Shown piece by piece: positions 1 through 8,243 of a stretch of DNA of 64,000 nucleotides. The notes under the pieces were generated by a model that worked only from the letters and a program-made list of their open reading frames with translations, searched no databases and had not been told where the DNA came from. A program made the position numbers and the translations under genes. This stretch comes from Pseudonocardiaceae bacterium YIM PH 21723. GTDB taxonomy: Bacteria > Actinomycetota > Actinomycetes > Mycobacteriales > Pseudonocardiaceae. The number at the start of each line of letters is the position of its first letter. Position 1 is the first letter of the stretch. The DNA lies in assembly GCA_003600225.1 (NCBI GenBank), contig QZFT01000089.1, forward strand, positions 1 through 64,000. The letters are read 5' to 3'.

Positions 1-221
1 CGCGTCTTTTAGTCACGACAAGTGGCACTTGTCGTGACTAAAAGACGCGACAAGTGGGGCGACACGGTGCAGAAATGGTGCGACACGCCGTGAATGGTGT
101 CCACTGTGGACAGTAAGCGCACGGAATCGGCCCCGACAGCAAAGACAGGCGTGCCCCCACCCAACACGAAGGCAGGAAAGACGCAGCCCAGCCCGTCGCC
201 TCCTCCAAAGCCATCTTTCGA
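1..221 (+). repeat. Composite intergenic repeat, copy 1 (modules D-C-GTCCAC-B)
   Basis: Bases 1-49 form a perfect inverted repeat with 24-base arms (1-24 and 26-49) around one base. A segment with GGGGCGACACGGTGCAG follows, then the palindrome GTCCACTGTGGAC (99-111), then a module containing GGCGTGCCCCCACCCAACA and GGCAGGAAAGACGC (124-221). The same modules recur in the same order on the opposite strand at 11700-12027, and the last module again at 12045-12141. Open frames across it are repeat artefacts. It may continue beyond the window start. Confidence 0.85.
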
Positions 222-241
222 CGGCCACCAGAAGCAACCGG

Positions 242-607
242 CTAGTTGGCGTCCGCCGAGGGGTCGCGCAACACCCGCAGGTGCCCACGCCGGCCGCCCG
301 GGCTGACCGCGTCCGGGGTTTCCGGCGCAGACTCCACCCGGCCCGCCTCGCGGACGGCCTCGGCCAAAGCCGTCAGGTCGTCACTGCTGGGAGCCTGCAG
401 TTCGAACTCGCCCTCGTGCCGGACGACGGCCCAACCCCGAGGCACGGTGAGCCGGAGCGCGTGCTGTTCACACAGGTCATAACTGTGCGGTTCGGAATAG
501 GTGGCCAGCGGACCGACCACAGCCGTTGAATCGGCATAGGCGTAGGTAAGCGTCGCAACGGCCGGGTTCATACAACCCGTCCGGGAGCATCGCCGCACAC
601 TTCGCAC
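242..607 (-). CDS. DUF3499 family protein (Rv3258c-like)
   Basis: This is a 121-residue protein of the actinobacterial DUF3499 family, whose function is not known. The N-terminus reads VRSVRRCSRTGC and is followed by the family signature YAYADSTAVVGPLATY. A later YDLCEQHA pairs a Cys and a His with the early CxxxxC, which suggests a small metal-binding fold. The GTG start at 607 was chosen because family members begin at this RSVRRC block. An in-frame ATG at 652 would add 15 unconserved-looking residues, and neither start has a clear ribosome site. The next gene is divergent and Rv3259-like, the same pairing as Rv3258c/Rv3259 in mycobacteria. The C-terminal tail is low-complexity and unremarkable. 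Confidence 0.85.
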   Translation of the reverse strand: MRSVRRCSRTGCMNPAVATLTYAYADSTAVVGPLATYSEPHSYDLCEQHALRLTVPRGWAVVRHEGEFELQAPSSDDLTALAEAVREAGRVESAPETPDAVSPGGRRGHLRVLRDPSADAN

Positions 608-722
608 AGCAGGTGACGATAGCGGTACGGGGCGACCTGTAGTAGCAGGCACGCGGGAAATGGTCGTCTCACTGCCGTGTTAAGAAGTTTTGTGGTTGCC
701 CGATCGGCGTAGGCTGGCGCAC
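608..722. promoter_or_regulatory. Divergent intergenic region, DUF3499 / Rv3259-like
   Basis: These 115 bases separate two divergent genes and must carry both promoters. The sequence is slightly AT-richer around 680-692 (TTAAGAAGTTTTGTGG). I could not assign a convincing -35/-10 pair or operator. Confidence 0.4.
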
Positions 723-1202
723 GTGACAACTGCTCGGGAGGTCAAGCGGCCCCTTCGGCGCCGCCGGCGTGATCGGCACGGCCGGGGACTGCGTGGCCCG
801 CTCTATCCGTCCAGCCTGCCCGCCTCCCGCTCCCGGTCGGAGCGGTTCGACATGCTCGTCCTGGAGGCACTGGAACCGATCGAGCAGCGGTGGCACGCGG
901 AACTCTCCCAGCTGGACATCGCGGTGGACGACGTGCCGGATGTGCCCGCACTCACCGACGTCCTGCGCTGGAACGAGCACGTGGTCGACGACGGTGAGAT
1001 TCCACTCGCCCGGCTGGTTCCGGCGGGCACCGATCGGCGTGGCCTGGCCACCCGGGCGCGGATCGTGCTCTACCGGCGGCCGCTCGAAGTCCGGGCCAAG
1101 GACGGCATCGACCTGTCCGATCTGGTGCACGACGTCCTGGTCGAGCAGGTGGCGCACTACCTGGGCATCGAGCCCGAGACCCTCGGCGACGACCCCGACT
1201 AG
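723..1202 (+). CDS. Zincin-like metallopeptidase family protein (Rv3259-like), active site degenerate
   Basis: This protein of about 159 residues resembles the zincin-like PF06262 metallopeptidase family. It sits where Rv3259 sits, divergent from DUF3499 and before whiB2 and fbiA. Family members carry HExxH in a segment such as HEVAHHFG. Here the aligned segment is VEQVAHYLGI, so the first metal His is Glu and the catalytic Glu is Gln. It is probably not a working protease of the usual kind. The Arg-rich N-terminus (KRPLRRRRRDR) may bind nucleic acid or be disordered. I preferred GTG 723 over an upstream TTG at 690. The stop overlaps the convergent next gene's stop within CTAG. Confidence 0.75.
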   Translation: MTTAREVKRPLRRRRRDRHGRGLRGPLYPSSLPASRSRSERFDMLVLEALEPIEQRWHAELSQLDIAVDDVPDVPALTDVLRWNEHVVDDGEIPLARLVPAGTDRRGLATRARIVLYRRPLEVRAKDGIDLSDLVHDVLVEQVAHYLGIEPETLGDDPD

Positions 1203-4200
1203 AGATCAGTCTCCACGCGCCGCCGGATCGGGATGGCGGTGATCAGCACGAACAACGCCGTCGCCGCCTGGAGCAGGAGCAGCACGTCCCGGGTCACCGA
1301 CTGCGACCAGACCCGGATCTCCGCACTGCGTGAGGGAACGAGCACCCCCACCTGGTGGGTCCACGCCCGCACCACGGCCACGGTCTGACCATCCACAGTG
1401 GCCTGCCAGCCCGGCTCCCACTCGGCGGCGAGGGTGAGCAGTCGCTGGTCGGCGCCCTCGGAGGTCTTCACCCGGACATCCGGCAGTGTCGCCTGAACCG
1501 GGTTCACCCCCGGCACCGCGACCTGCTCCGGCGGCGTGTCCGAGGTCCGCGCCTTCTGCGTCATCTCCTGGGACAGCAACTGGACCTGATCGTGGGACAA
1601 CAGCACCCGAAGCATCGGCAGTCCCGAGGTGGTGGGCGCGGTGTCGATCACCAGATCCGGGGCCGCCTGCAGAACCCGCTTCTGGGACTGCTCGTCCGGC
1701 AGCACGATGAACTCCGCGCCCAGCGCGGCGACCTGCGACAGCGCGGCGCTCACCTGTTGCGGCGAACCGTGCCGCAGCGTGCCGCCGAACGCCGTCAGCC
1801 GATCGGGCGCGGCGAGGACCAGCGCGTCGTCGCCGAACTGCGGCATCCGGCCGGTGGTCAGCGTGGACGGCACACCGTCCTGTCCGATGACCAGCAGACC
1901 GGGTTTGCTGCGTCCCAGCTCGGTCTCCAGCAGGGCCGGTAGTCGCCAGCCGGCGCCGGGGGCGACCGGGCCGGACCCGCCGACCCAGATGGCGCCGACG
2001 GCGAAGGACGCCAGTACCACGTAGCCGAGCGTCCGGGCACCGAGCCGGAGTGAGCCGTGCAGGTGCGGCACGGTGGTCAGCAGGACCCACCCCATGCCGC
2101 AGGCGACCAGCAGCAGCGGCGCGCCCGGCCAGCCGGCCCGCGGGTCACCGCCGCCGAGCGGGGTCATCGGCACCATGCTGACCGCGTAGGCGAGGGCCAG
2201 TCCGACCCCGGCGAGTACCAGTCCGGGTACCGCGATCCGGCTGCGGCGGACCGCGAAGGCGGCGATCCCGGCCAGCACCACGAGCAGGCCGATGACCGGC
2301 GCCGCGCCGGGTCCGCCCGGGGACAGCGCGGGCAGGCTCAGGTAGGCGGGAGCGGTCGGCTCCAGCGGGCCACCGATCCCGTGCAGCAGCAGCTGCGGGT
2401 GGCTGAACGCGACCAGCGACCAGGGCAGCAGGAGCACCAGCGGCAACGCCACCACGGAGACGACGGCGACCACCCGGCGCCACGAGCGGCGGGCGGTCGC
2501 CGCGTCGGTCTGCGGCGGCAGCACCACGTAGCCACCGATCAGCAGGGCGATCAGGGTCAGGTGCAGCAGCGGCGAGAAGGCGCCGATCACCGCGATGACC
2601 AGCGTGGTGGCGGAGAGGCTGGACAGCAGACCGGTGCGGCCGGACGGCAGCAGGATGGCGCCGATCCCGGCGAGGGCGGCCGGCAGCAGGATGTGCGCCA
2701 CCACCACGTCCAGATGCCCCTGCGCCACGGCCGCGGTGGCGGTCGGCAGCAACGCGTATCCGGCGGCGAGGACGACACGCAGCACGACATTCTCGCTGAC
2801 CCGGCGGACGGCCAGGTAGGCACACAGTCCGGCCAGCGGAATGTCCAGCAGGAGCAGCAGGGCGACCGCGGCCGACGGGCCGCCGATCGGCCAGAACGGC
2901 ACGCCGAGCAGCCCGAGCACCGCGAGCGCGGTGGGTGCCTGCGAACTGGAGCCGCCACCGACCGCGTGCCAGTTGGCGACGTACTGCGACCACACGCCGG
3001 CCAGGTCGCCGACGGGACGCAGGGCGCCGCCGCTGAGCTCGACCGACCAGCGGCCCCAGTCGACCACGATGGCGAGCAGCAACAGCGCGGCGGGCAACAG
3101 CACCGACGGGCGCAGCAGCAGCCTGCGTACGTGCGCACTGACATCCGGCTCGTCGAACACGATCTCGGACTGCGGGTCGGCGTGGTCGGTGCCGTGTGGC
3201 ACCGGTGAGGGCCTGCGGCGCACCTGCGCGGTGTGCAGTGCGCTCTCCGGCAGGTCGATGACCAGCTTCGCGGACGGCTGCCGGATGCCGGTGGAACTGA
3301 GCAGCCGGCCCGCGGCGGTGGTCCGCGGCGAGCGGAAGCGGTGGCCGAGCGCGCCCGAGGGCAGCGCCTCCGGACCGGTGCGGCGGCGCAGCGCGGCCGG
3401 CCTGCTCCAGGCCTGGGTGGCCGTTTCCACGGCCAGCCTGGCCGGGCCGATCAGGGCGTCGCTGCCCGAGCGGGGACGCTTGGTGCTGAAGGTGTCCCGC
3501 ACCCGGTCCAGCAGGGTGACCACCAGGTCCTCGTCCCCGGGCAGGTCGGCCGGCTTGCTGATCTTGCGCTTACGGGCGGCGATCAGGTGCGCCTTGCCGC
3601 GCACCAGGTGCCAGAGCGCACCCAGTTCGGCGCGGGCGGCCATCCCCTTGCCCCGTAGGCCGAAGAGCACGGACCGGGCGAGGCCCACGGTGAGCAGCCG
3701 GGGCATGGCGACGGAGAAGGCCAGTCCGGAGCTGTTGACCAGGTAGGTGCGCAGCCCGCCGATCCGGTCGGCGGTGAGCGCGGCCTGGTCTGTGGGCGGC
3801 GGGGTCGCGCGGCGGATGCGGGCGGCGGGCACCGTGAGCACGAGGGTGCCGGAGCGGTTGGCCCGCCAGCCGAAGTCCAGGTCGGTCTGCGTCGGACCGG
3901 CCGCGGTGTCGAAGCCGCCCAGCTGCTCCCACAGTTCCCGGCGGATCAGCGAGCCGGAGGCGGGGACGGCGAGCACCTCCGTGTTGCGCAGGTCGGTGAG
4001 CAGGTCGCGGGCCATCAGCGTGCTGAGCGGGATGGCACCGGCCAGGAAGGCGTCCCGGCGGCGGCCGACGGCGTCGATGGACAGGCCCGCCTCCACCGGC
4101 AGCCGGGGATCGGCCCAGTCCACGGTCAGCGGGCCGAGCACGCCGACACCGGGTGAGAGTTCGGCGACGCCGAGCAGGGTGGCCAGGCACCGGTGATCCG

Positions 4201-4564
4201 GCGCGCTGTCCCCGGTGACGATCCACAGCCAGGTGCCGGGGTCGCCCCAGCGCTCGGTGGCGAGCTCGACGGCCGCGTGCGTCGCGGTAGCAATATCGAC
4301 ATCACCCGAAAGAGTGATCACGCCGTCCAGGATTCGTTGCGCTCCGAGTCCGGCCCGTCGCTCATCGGGACCGCGGACGGCCTTGGCGAGCAATCCGGCC
4401 ACCGCCGGATCCGACCCCAGATGGACCGCCAGGACATGCCGCGCGCGGGTGGTGGACCACCGCAGACTGGACAGTGCCTGCCGAAGTTCCGGCTGGTCAT
4501 CCCGGCAAATCAGCACCGCGAGCACAGCGGCGGTGTGCAGCACGGGAACCCCGGAGCCCGACAT
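1199..4564 (-). CDS. Large glycosyltransferase family 2 / polytopic membrane protein
   Basis: This protein of about 1,121 residues has two parts. Roughly residues 1-340 look like a GT2 glycosyltransferase: a Rossmann-like start (TAAVLAVLICRDDQPELRQAL) and the late acceptor-site block GSLIRRELWEQLGGFD with TDLDFGWRANRSG. A basic linker follows. From about 480 to the end there are a dozen or more hydrophobic segments with an extracytoplasmic-looking stretch near the C-terminus. It probably transfers or exports a lipid-linked sugar for the envelope; donor and acceptor cannot be read. I chose ATG 4564, 8 bases after GGGAGG, over the upstream TTG at 4570. Mycobacteria have no gene at this spot, so it is an insertion relative to that backbone. 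Confidence 0.8.
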   Translation of the reverse strand: MSGSGVPVLHTAAVLAVLICRDDQPELRQALSSLRWSTTRARHVLAVHLGSDPAVAGLLAKAVRGPDERRAGLGAQRILDGVITLSGDVDIATATHAAVELATERWGDPGTWLWIVTGDSAPDHRCLATLLGVAELSPGVGVLGPLTVDWADPRLPVEAGLSIDAVGRRRDAFLAGAIPLSTLMARDLLTDLRNTEVLAVPASGSLIRRELWEQLGGFDTAAGPTQTDLDFGWRANRSGTLVLTVPAARIRRATPPPTDQAALTADRIGGLRTYLVNSSGLAFSVAMPRLLTVGLARSVLFGLRGKGMAARAELGALWHLVRGKAHLIAARKRKISKPADLPGDEDLVVTLLDRVRDTFSTKRPRSGSDALIGPARLAVETATQAWSRPAALRRRTGPEALPSGALGHRFRSPRTTAAGRLLSSTGIRQPSAKLVIDLPESALHTAQVRRRPSPVPHGTDHADPQSEIVFDEPDVSAHVRRLLLRPSVLLPAALLLLAIVVDWGRWSVELSGGALRPVGDLAGVWSQYVANWHAVGGGSSSQAPTALAVLGLLGVPFWPIGGPSAAVALLLLLDIPLAGLCAYLAVRRVSENVVLRVVLAAGYALLPTATAAVAQGHLDVVVAHILLPAALAGIGAILLPSGRTGLLSSLSATTLVIAVIGAFSPLLHLTLIALLIGGYVVLPPQTDAATARRSWRRVVAVVSVVALPLVLLLPWSLVAFSHPQLLLHGIGGPLEPTAPAYLSLPALSPGGPGAAPVIGLLVVLAGIAAFAVRRSRIAVPGLVLAGVGLALAYAVSMVPMTPLGGGDPRAGWPGAPLLLVACGMGWVLLTTVPHLHGSLRLGARTLGYVVLASFAVGAIWVGGSGPVAPGAGWRLPALLETELGRSKPGLLVIGQDGVPSTLTTGRMPQFGDDALVLAAPDRLTAFGGTLRHGSPQQVSAALSQVAALGAEFIVLPDEQSQKRVLQAAPDLVIDTAPTTSGLPMLRVLLSHDQVQLLSQEMTQKARTSDTPPEQVAVPGVNPVQATLPDVRVKTSEGADQRLLTLAAEWEPGWQATVDGQTVAVVRAWTHQVGVLVPSRSAEIRVWSQSVTRDVLLLLQAATALFVLITAIPIRRRVETDL

Positions 4565-4684
4565 CGACAATGCCTCCCGTATTCGACGTGATGCGCATAC
4601 CGTAAACGCCGCCCGACCTCGTCAGTTACCGATCTTGTTCAGGCGCGTCGCGGACACGCGTACGCAGGGTCTTCTCCCGATCAC

Positions 4685-5146
4685 TCACCGCTGCAGCCAG
4701 TCCCGGAACCGCGGCCACCACCACTCGGTGACGACGCCGGTCACGACGAAGGCGACCATCAAGCCGGCGATGGACGCGGCGAGCACGGGGACCAGATCCG
4801 CCCACACCGGGTCGTTCCGCTGCTCCCTGGTCCGCAGGTCGGTCGGATCGTCGGCGTCGTAGAAGACCGGTATCCGCTCGCCGATCCCGTAACCCTCGGT
4901 TTTCTCGACCGCGAACAACTTCGCCTCGTGAGTACGGCCGGCGCCGTCCTGCACGCGCAACTGGTAGTGGACGCGATAGGTGATCCGCTGTTTGGTCACC
5001 CGCTTGTCCAGCACGGTGGCCTTCCCCGGCACCCCGGTGGCCAGCAATCCCTCCGCGCGCTGCTCACTGAGCCGGAAGCCGATGACCGCCGTGGCGACCA
5101 GCAGCAGGAACCCCAGTAGCGCCGCAATGATCAGGCGTCGTCGCAT
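4685..5146 (-). CDS. DUF3592 domain membrane protein (downstream paralogue)
   Basis: This 153-residue protein has an N-terminal membrane segment (LIIAALLGFLLLVATAVIGF) and a second one near the C-terminus. Between them lies a beta-rich stretch with the DUF3592 signatures LLATGVPGKATVLDK and IPVFYDADDPTDLRTR. The fold is often found in actinobacterial and proteobacterial membrane proteins of unknown role. It is a tandem paralogue of the next upstream gene and overlaps it by 16 bases, so the two are very probably co-transcribed and translationally coupled. No catalytic residues are evident. The two proteins may form a heteromeric membrane complex, which is inference. Confidence 0.8.
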   Translation of the reverse strand: MRRRLIIAALLGFLLLVATAVIGFRLSEQRAEGLLATGVPGKATVLDKRVTKQRITYRVHYQLRVQDGAGRTHEAKLFAVEKTEGYGIGERIPVFYDADDPTDLRTREQRNDPVWADLVPVLAASIAGLMVAFVVTGVVTEWWWPRFRDWLQR

Positions 5147-5607
5147 GGCTCAACAGGTACACGACGGCGGTCGGACTCGGCGAAGTTCCCGGCGGCCAGG
5201 AATCCGATGCTCAGCGCGACGGCCGCCAACGCGGCGACGAGCGGGACCAGAATCGCCCACGTCGGGTAGTTCGCCGCCTCCCGGGTTCGCAGGTCGGTCG
5301 GATCCCCGACGCGGTAGAGGATCGGGATCCGCGCGCCGCGCGAGTAGTCCGACCTGACCCCGTCCGCGTACAGATCCGCGTCGTAGACCCGGCCCGCCCG
5401 GTCCTCGACGCGCAGCCGGTAGTGAAAGTGCTTCTCGCCGTCCTTCGAGGGACGCATCTGTTCGTCCACGACGAGGGCGGTGCCCGGCGTGCCGGTCGCC
5501 AGCAGTTCCGCCGCACGATCAGTGCCGGCCTTGAAACTGATCACGGCCGTCGCGGCCAGCAGCAGAATCCCCAGGAAGGCCAGCAGGGCCGGCCATCGTC
5601 TCCCCAT
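5131..5607 (-). CDS. DUF3592 domain membrane protein (upstream paralogue)
   Basis: This 158-residue protein has the same architecture as its downstream neighbour: an N-terminal transmembrane helix (ALLAFLGILLLAATAVISF), the DUF3592 core (LLATGTPGTALVVDE and IPILYRVGDPTDLRTRE) and a second helix (LVPLVAALAAVALSIGFLAAG). The shared PTDLRTRE block shows the pair arose by duplication. I chose ATG 5607. The alternative GTG at 5637 has as its upstream sequence the arm of the palindromic repeat at 5640-5692, which makes it an unlikely translation start. Function is unknown. Confidence 0.78.
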   Translation of the reverse strand: MGRRWPALLAFLGILLLAATAVISFKAGTDRAAELLATGTPGTALVVDEQMRPSKDGEKHFHYRLRVEDRAGRVYDADLYADGVRSDYSRGARIPILYRVGDPTDLRTREAANYPTWAILVPLVAALAAVALSIGFLAAGNFAESDRRRVPVEPCDDA

Positions 5608-5639
5608 GAACCAACTGTGCCACCGCGGCGGTGTCACAT

Positions 5640-5692
5640 CCGAAGTTGGCGAGTTTCGGGTGAGGCACGAGCCCGAAACTCGCCAACTTCGG
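5640..5692 (+). repeat. R1 palindromic repeat (variant: GGCGAGTTTCG arm)
   Basis: The arms are CCGAAGTTGGCGAGTTTCGGG and its reverse complement, with loop TGAGGCACGA. This is a diverged R1 copy with GAGTTTCG in place of the commoner GATGTTCG. It lies just upstream of the DUF3592 pair, so here it cannot be that operon's terminator. Confidence 0.9.
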
Positions 5693-5866
5693 GATCTCCG
5701 CCATGCGCGTATACCTGGCCCGCCGCCAGATTCAGAGAATCCGCCACGTAATTACCGGCAAGTAACCCCGCAGCGCCGTCTTCGGAGGTTTTCGTCATAA
5801 AGATCACTCTGACGGAGTAAGCGATCATCCGCTGGCAGAGTCACGCCTTCACGGCCCACTCACAAA

Positions 5867-5902
5867 GATTCGCCCCTGGCCGGTACCGGCCAGGGGCGAA
5901 TC
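5867..5902 (-). terminator. Probable whiB2 terminator
   Basis: This is a perfect 36-base palindrome centred on GGTACC (GCCCCTGGCCGG / CCGGCCAGGGGC core). On the minus strand it is followed by TTTGTGAG. It begins about 75 bases past the whiB2 stop, consistent with an intrinsic terminator. Confidence 0.75.
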
Positions 5903-5977
5903 CGCGAAACCCTCCGATCCCCCGCCAAGGGACCGGATCACGAGTGCATCAAGCCCGGTATGCAGGGGGTCCTCTCG

Positions 5978-6277
5978 TTAAACGGCGCGCTTCTTCAGCT
6001 TGCGCCGTTCCCGCTCCGACAGCCCGCCCCAAATACCGAAACGCTCGTCATGCGCGAGCGCGTACTCCAGACACTCCGCACGCACCTCACACCCGGTGCA
6101 GATCCGCTTGGCCTCCCGGGTGGAGCCACCCTTTTCTGGGAAGAAAGCCTCGGGATCTGTCTGGGCGCAGAGCGCGTTCTCCTGCCAGTCCTGCTCTTCT
6201 GGCTCGCCGAACAGGTCAATGAGTTCGCCGAGCTCCTCGCTCGACTGCTCACCGATCGGGGCTTCCAGCCGCTCCAT
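5978..6277 (-). CDS. whiB2: WhiB2-type iron-sulfur transcription factor
   Basis: This 99-residue Wbl protein has the four cysteines that ligate a 4Fe-4S cluster: one in DWQENALCAQTD and three in ICTGCEVRAEC. They are followed by the GIWGG turn and a basic tail (SERERRKLKKRAV). The block DPEAFFPEKGGSTREAK is typical of the WhiB2/WhmD/WhiB branch, which controls septation and sporulation-type division by partnering the principal sigma factor. ATG 6277 is preceded by AAGGGGG at 7 bases; an upstream in-frame start would add 44 unlikely residues. The position between Rv3259-like and fbiA matches mycobacteria. A strong hairpin follows the gene, and a palindrome lies about 90 bases upstream of the start. 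Confidence 0.92.
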   Translation of the reverse strand: MERLEAPIGEQSSEELGELIDLFGEPEEQDWQENALCAQTDPEAFFPEKGGSTREAKRICTGCEVRAECLEYALAHDERFGIWGGLSERERRKLKKRAV

Positions 6278-6368
6278 GACGTGGCCCCCTTCTTCTTCGT
6301 GCGCCTCGCCCGCCGCCAGCAGGCCCTGCGACCTAATGGCGGATCCGCCACCCCGTATGGCGACGAAT

Positions 6369-6394
6369 GACACGGTTGTGATTACACCCGTGTC
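6369..6394. promoter_or_regulatory. Imperfect 26-bp palindrome in the whiB2 / M50 divergent region
   Basis: The outer arms GACACGG and CCGTGTC are perfect, with TGT/ACA inside. It lies about 90 bases upstream of the whiB2 start and 90 upstream of the M50 gene, a position suited to a shared operator. I cannot match it to a named regulator. The rest of the 6278-6483 intergenic region shows no clear promoter boxes. Confidence 0.45.
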
Positions 6395-6483
6395 GTTGCC
6401 ATGGGTCAAGCCGAGTACACGCTATGGAGGGACAACGAGACCCAAATGCACACAGCCTTTGCTAGCTGGGCAGACTGGTACAC

Positions 6484-7251
6484 ATGAGCCGATCTGGGGT
6501 AACCCCGAGCCCGCTGTTCCTGGCGATTGTGGCCATTTCGATTGCGGGCGGTGTACTCAGCGTGTCCGACAGTGGACTCACCCAAAAGGTGGGGGTGATC
6601 ATTGTCGTTCTAGGTGGGTGGGCGGTGTCACTGTGCCTGCACGAGTTCATGCACGCCTTCGTCGCCTATCGCGGAGGTGACCGTTCGGTGAAGTGGAAGG
6701 GTTATCTGACCCTGGATCCGCGCAAATACACCGACCCGATGCTGAGCATCATCCTGCCGCTGATCTTCGTGGCCATCGGTGGCCTCCCCCTGGTGGGTGG
6801 CGCGGTGTGGATCGACCACCACGCCCTCAAGGACAAGCGCACCCAGTCGCTGGTGTCCTTCGCCGGCCCGGCGACCAACCTGGTCTTCGGCGCGGCGCTG
6901 CTGCTCGTGGTGTCCCTCACCGATCCGGCCCGGGGACTGGCCGCGGGTCTGAGCTACCTGGCCTTCCTGCAGTTCCTCGGCTTCGTGCTGAACATGCTGC
7001 CGGTGCCCGGCCTCGACGGCTGGGGCATCTGGGAGCCGTACATGTCCTACAAGACCCAGCTGTGGGGCCGGGAGGCATCCCGCTGGGCATGGATCGCGTT
7101 GTTCGCCGTGTTGTTCCTGTCATCGACCGCCTCCGGCCTGCTGTTCAGCGGCGGCGCAAGCCTGTTCTCCCTGTTCGGCGGGGATGAACAGGCCCTGTAC
7201 GACGGATACCAGATGACGAGCTTCAAGGATCTGTTCAGCCCCGAGTTCTAA
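6484..7251 (+). CDS. Site-2 protease family (M50) membrane metalloprotease
   Basis: This 255-residue polytopic membrane protein has the two hallmarks of M50 intramembrane proteases: HEFMH inside a hydrophobic helix at about residue 53, and NMLPVPGLDGW near residue 170, where the Asp is the third zinc ligand. It has no PDZ domain and is compact like the SREBP-M50 minimal family. It would cleave a transmembrane substrate within the bilayer; the substrate is unknown. The ATG is preceded only by a weak purine stretch. fbiA follows after 11 bases, so the protease may share a transcript with the F420 genes, although a functional link is not obvious. Confidence 0.85.
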   Translation: MSRSGVTPSPLFLAIVAISIAGGVLSVSDSGLTQKVGVIIVVLGGWAVSLCLHEFMHAFVAYRGGDRSVKWKGYLTLDPRKYTDPMLSIILPLIFVAIGGLPLVGGAVWIDHHALKDKRTQSLVSFAGPATNLVFGAALLLVVSLTDPARGLAAGLSYLAFLQFLGFVLNMLPVPGLDGWGIWEPYMSYKTQLWGREASRWAWIALFAVLFLSSTASGLLFSGGASLFSLFGGDEQALYDGYQMTSFKDLFSPEF

Positions 7252-7262
7252 AGAGGTCTGTT

Positions 7263-8243
7263 GTGAAGGTTGCTGTACTGGTCGGTGGCGTCGGTGGCGC
7301 CCGCTTCCTGATGGGCGTGAAGACCGCCCTCGGCCTGCCCGAGGTGGGACCGGGCGAGTCCGAACACCGGATCTCCGCCATCGTGAACGTCGGAGACGAC
7401 ATCTGGCTGCACGGTCTGCGGGTCTGCCCCGACCTGGACACGTGTATGTACACGCTGGGCGGCGGCATCGACACCGAGCGCGGCTGGGGCCGCACGGACG
7501 AGACCTGGCGGGTCAAGGAGGAGCTGGCCGCGTACGGCGCCGACCCGGACTGGTTCGGGCTCGGCGACCAGGACGTGGCCACCCACCTGGTGCGCTCCCG
7601 CATGCTGCGCGCCGGCTATCCGCTGTCGGCCGTCACCGAGGCGCTGTGCCACCGCTGGCAGCCGGGCGTCCGGCTGCTGCCGGCCACCGACGAGCGGGTC
7701 GAGACCCACGTGGTGATCGACGACCCGGACAGCGGTGAGCGGCGCGCGGTGCACTTCCAGGAGTGGTGGATCCGCTACCGGGCCAAGCCGGCGGCGCACT
7801 CCTTCGCCTCGGTGGGCGCCGAGGAGGCCAAGGCCGCGCCGGGCGTGGTCGAGGCGATCCGCGCCGCCGACGCCGTGCTGATCGCGCCATCCAACCCGGT
7901 GGTCAGCATCGGCACCATCCTGGACGTGCCCGAGGTCCGCACCGCGTTGCGGGAGACCAGTGCCAAGGTCGTCGGCCTGTCCCCGATCGTCGGCGGCAAG
8001 GCGGTGCGCGGCATGGCCGAGGCCTGCCTGTCCGCCATCGGCGTCGAGGCCACCGCGCAGGCCGTGGGCGCGCACCTGGGCGCCCGCAAGGAAGGCGGCG
8101 TGCTGGACGCGTGGCTGGTGCACACCGGCGACGCGGCCGAGATCCCCGGCGTCGACGTCCGGGAGATCCCACTGCTGATGACCGACACCGATGCCACGGC
8201 GGAAATGGCCCGCCAGGCACTGGCCGCGGCAGGGGTGTCCTAA
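7263..8243 (+). CDS. fbiA: FbiA, phospho-enolpyruvate/lactate transferase of F420 biosynthesis
   Basis: This 326-residue CofD/FbiA enzyme joins the activated three-carbon unit (guanylylated phosphoenolpyruvate in mycobacteria) to the deazaflavin Fo, giving (dehydro-)F420-0. The N-terminus KVAVLVGGVGGARFLMG is the family nucleotide-binding loop. NVGDDIWLHGLRVCPDLDT, IAPSNPVVSIG and LSPIVGGKAVRG are conserved CofD blocks. GTG 7263 is preceded by AGAGG. The stop TAA is immediately followed by the fbiB ATG, so the genes are a translationally coupled pair. FbiC and FbiD, needed for Fo and the activated precursor, are not in this window. Confidence 0.95.
   Translation: MKVAVLVGGVGGARFLMGVKTALGLPEVGPGESEHRISAIVNVGDDIWLHGLRVCPDLDTCMYTLGGGIDTERGWGRTDETWRVKEELAAYGADPDWFGLGDQDVATHLVRSRMLRAGYPLSAVTEALCHRWQPGVRLLPATDERVETHVVIDDPDSGERRAVHFQEWWIRYRAKPAAHSFASVGAEEAKAAPGVVEAIRAADAVLIAPSNPVVSIGTILDVPEVRTALRETSAKVVGLSPIVGGKAVRGMAEACLSAIGVEATAQAVGAHLGARKEGGVLDAWLVHTGDAAEIPGVDVREIPLLMTDTDATAEMARQALAAAGVS

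Noticed and set aside
94-306. Short Pro-rich open frames over the composite repeat, also at 11455-12012 and 12069-12629
   Set aside because: The similar peptides (GVPPPNT.AGKT) come from repeat module B, which occurs in both orientations; no ribosome sites.
5708-5798. Possible small protein TKTSEDGAAGLLAGNYVAD upstream of the DUF3592 genes
   Set aside because: No ribosome site, the frame reads on into the R1 palindrome, and nothing is recognisable.
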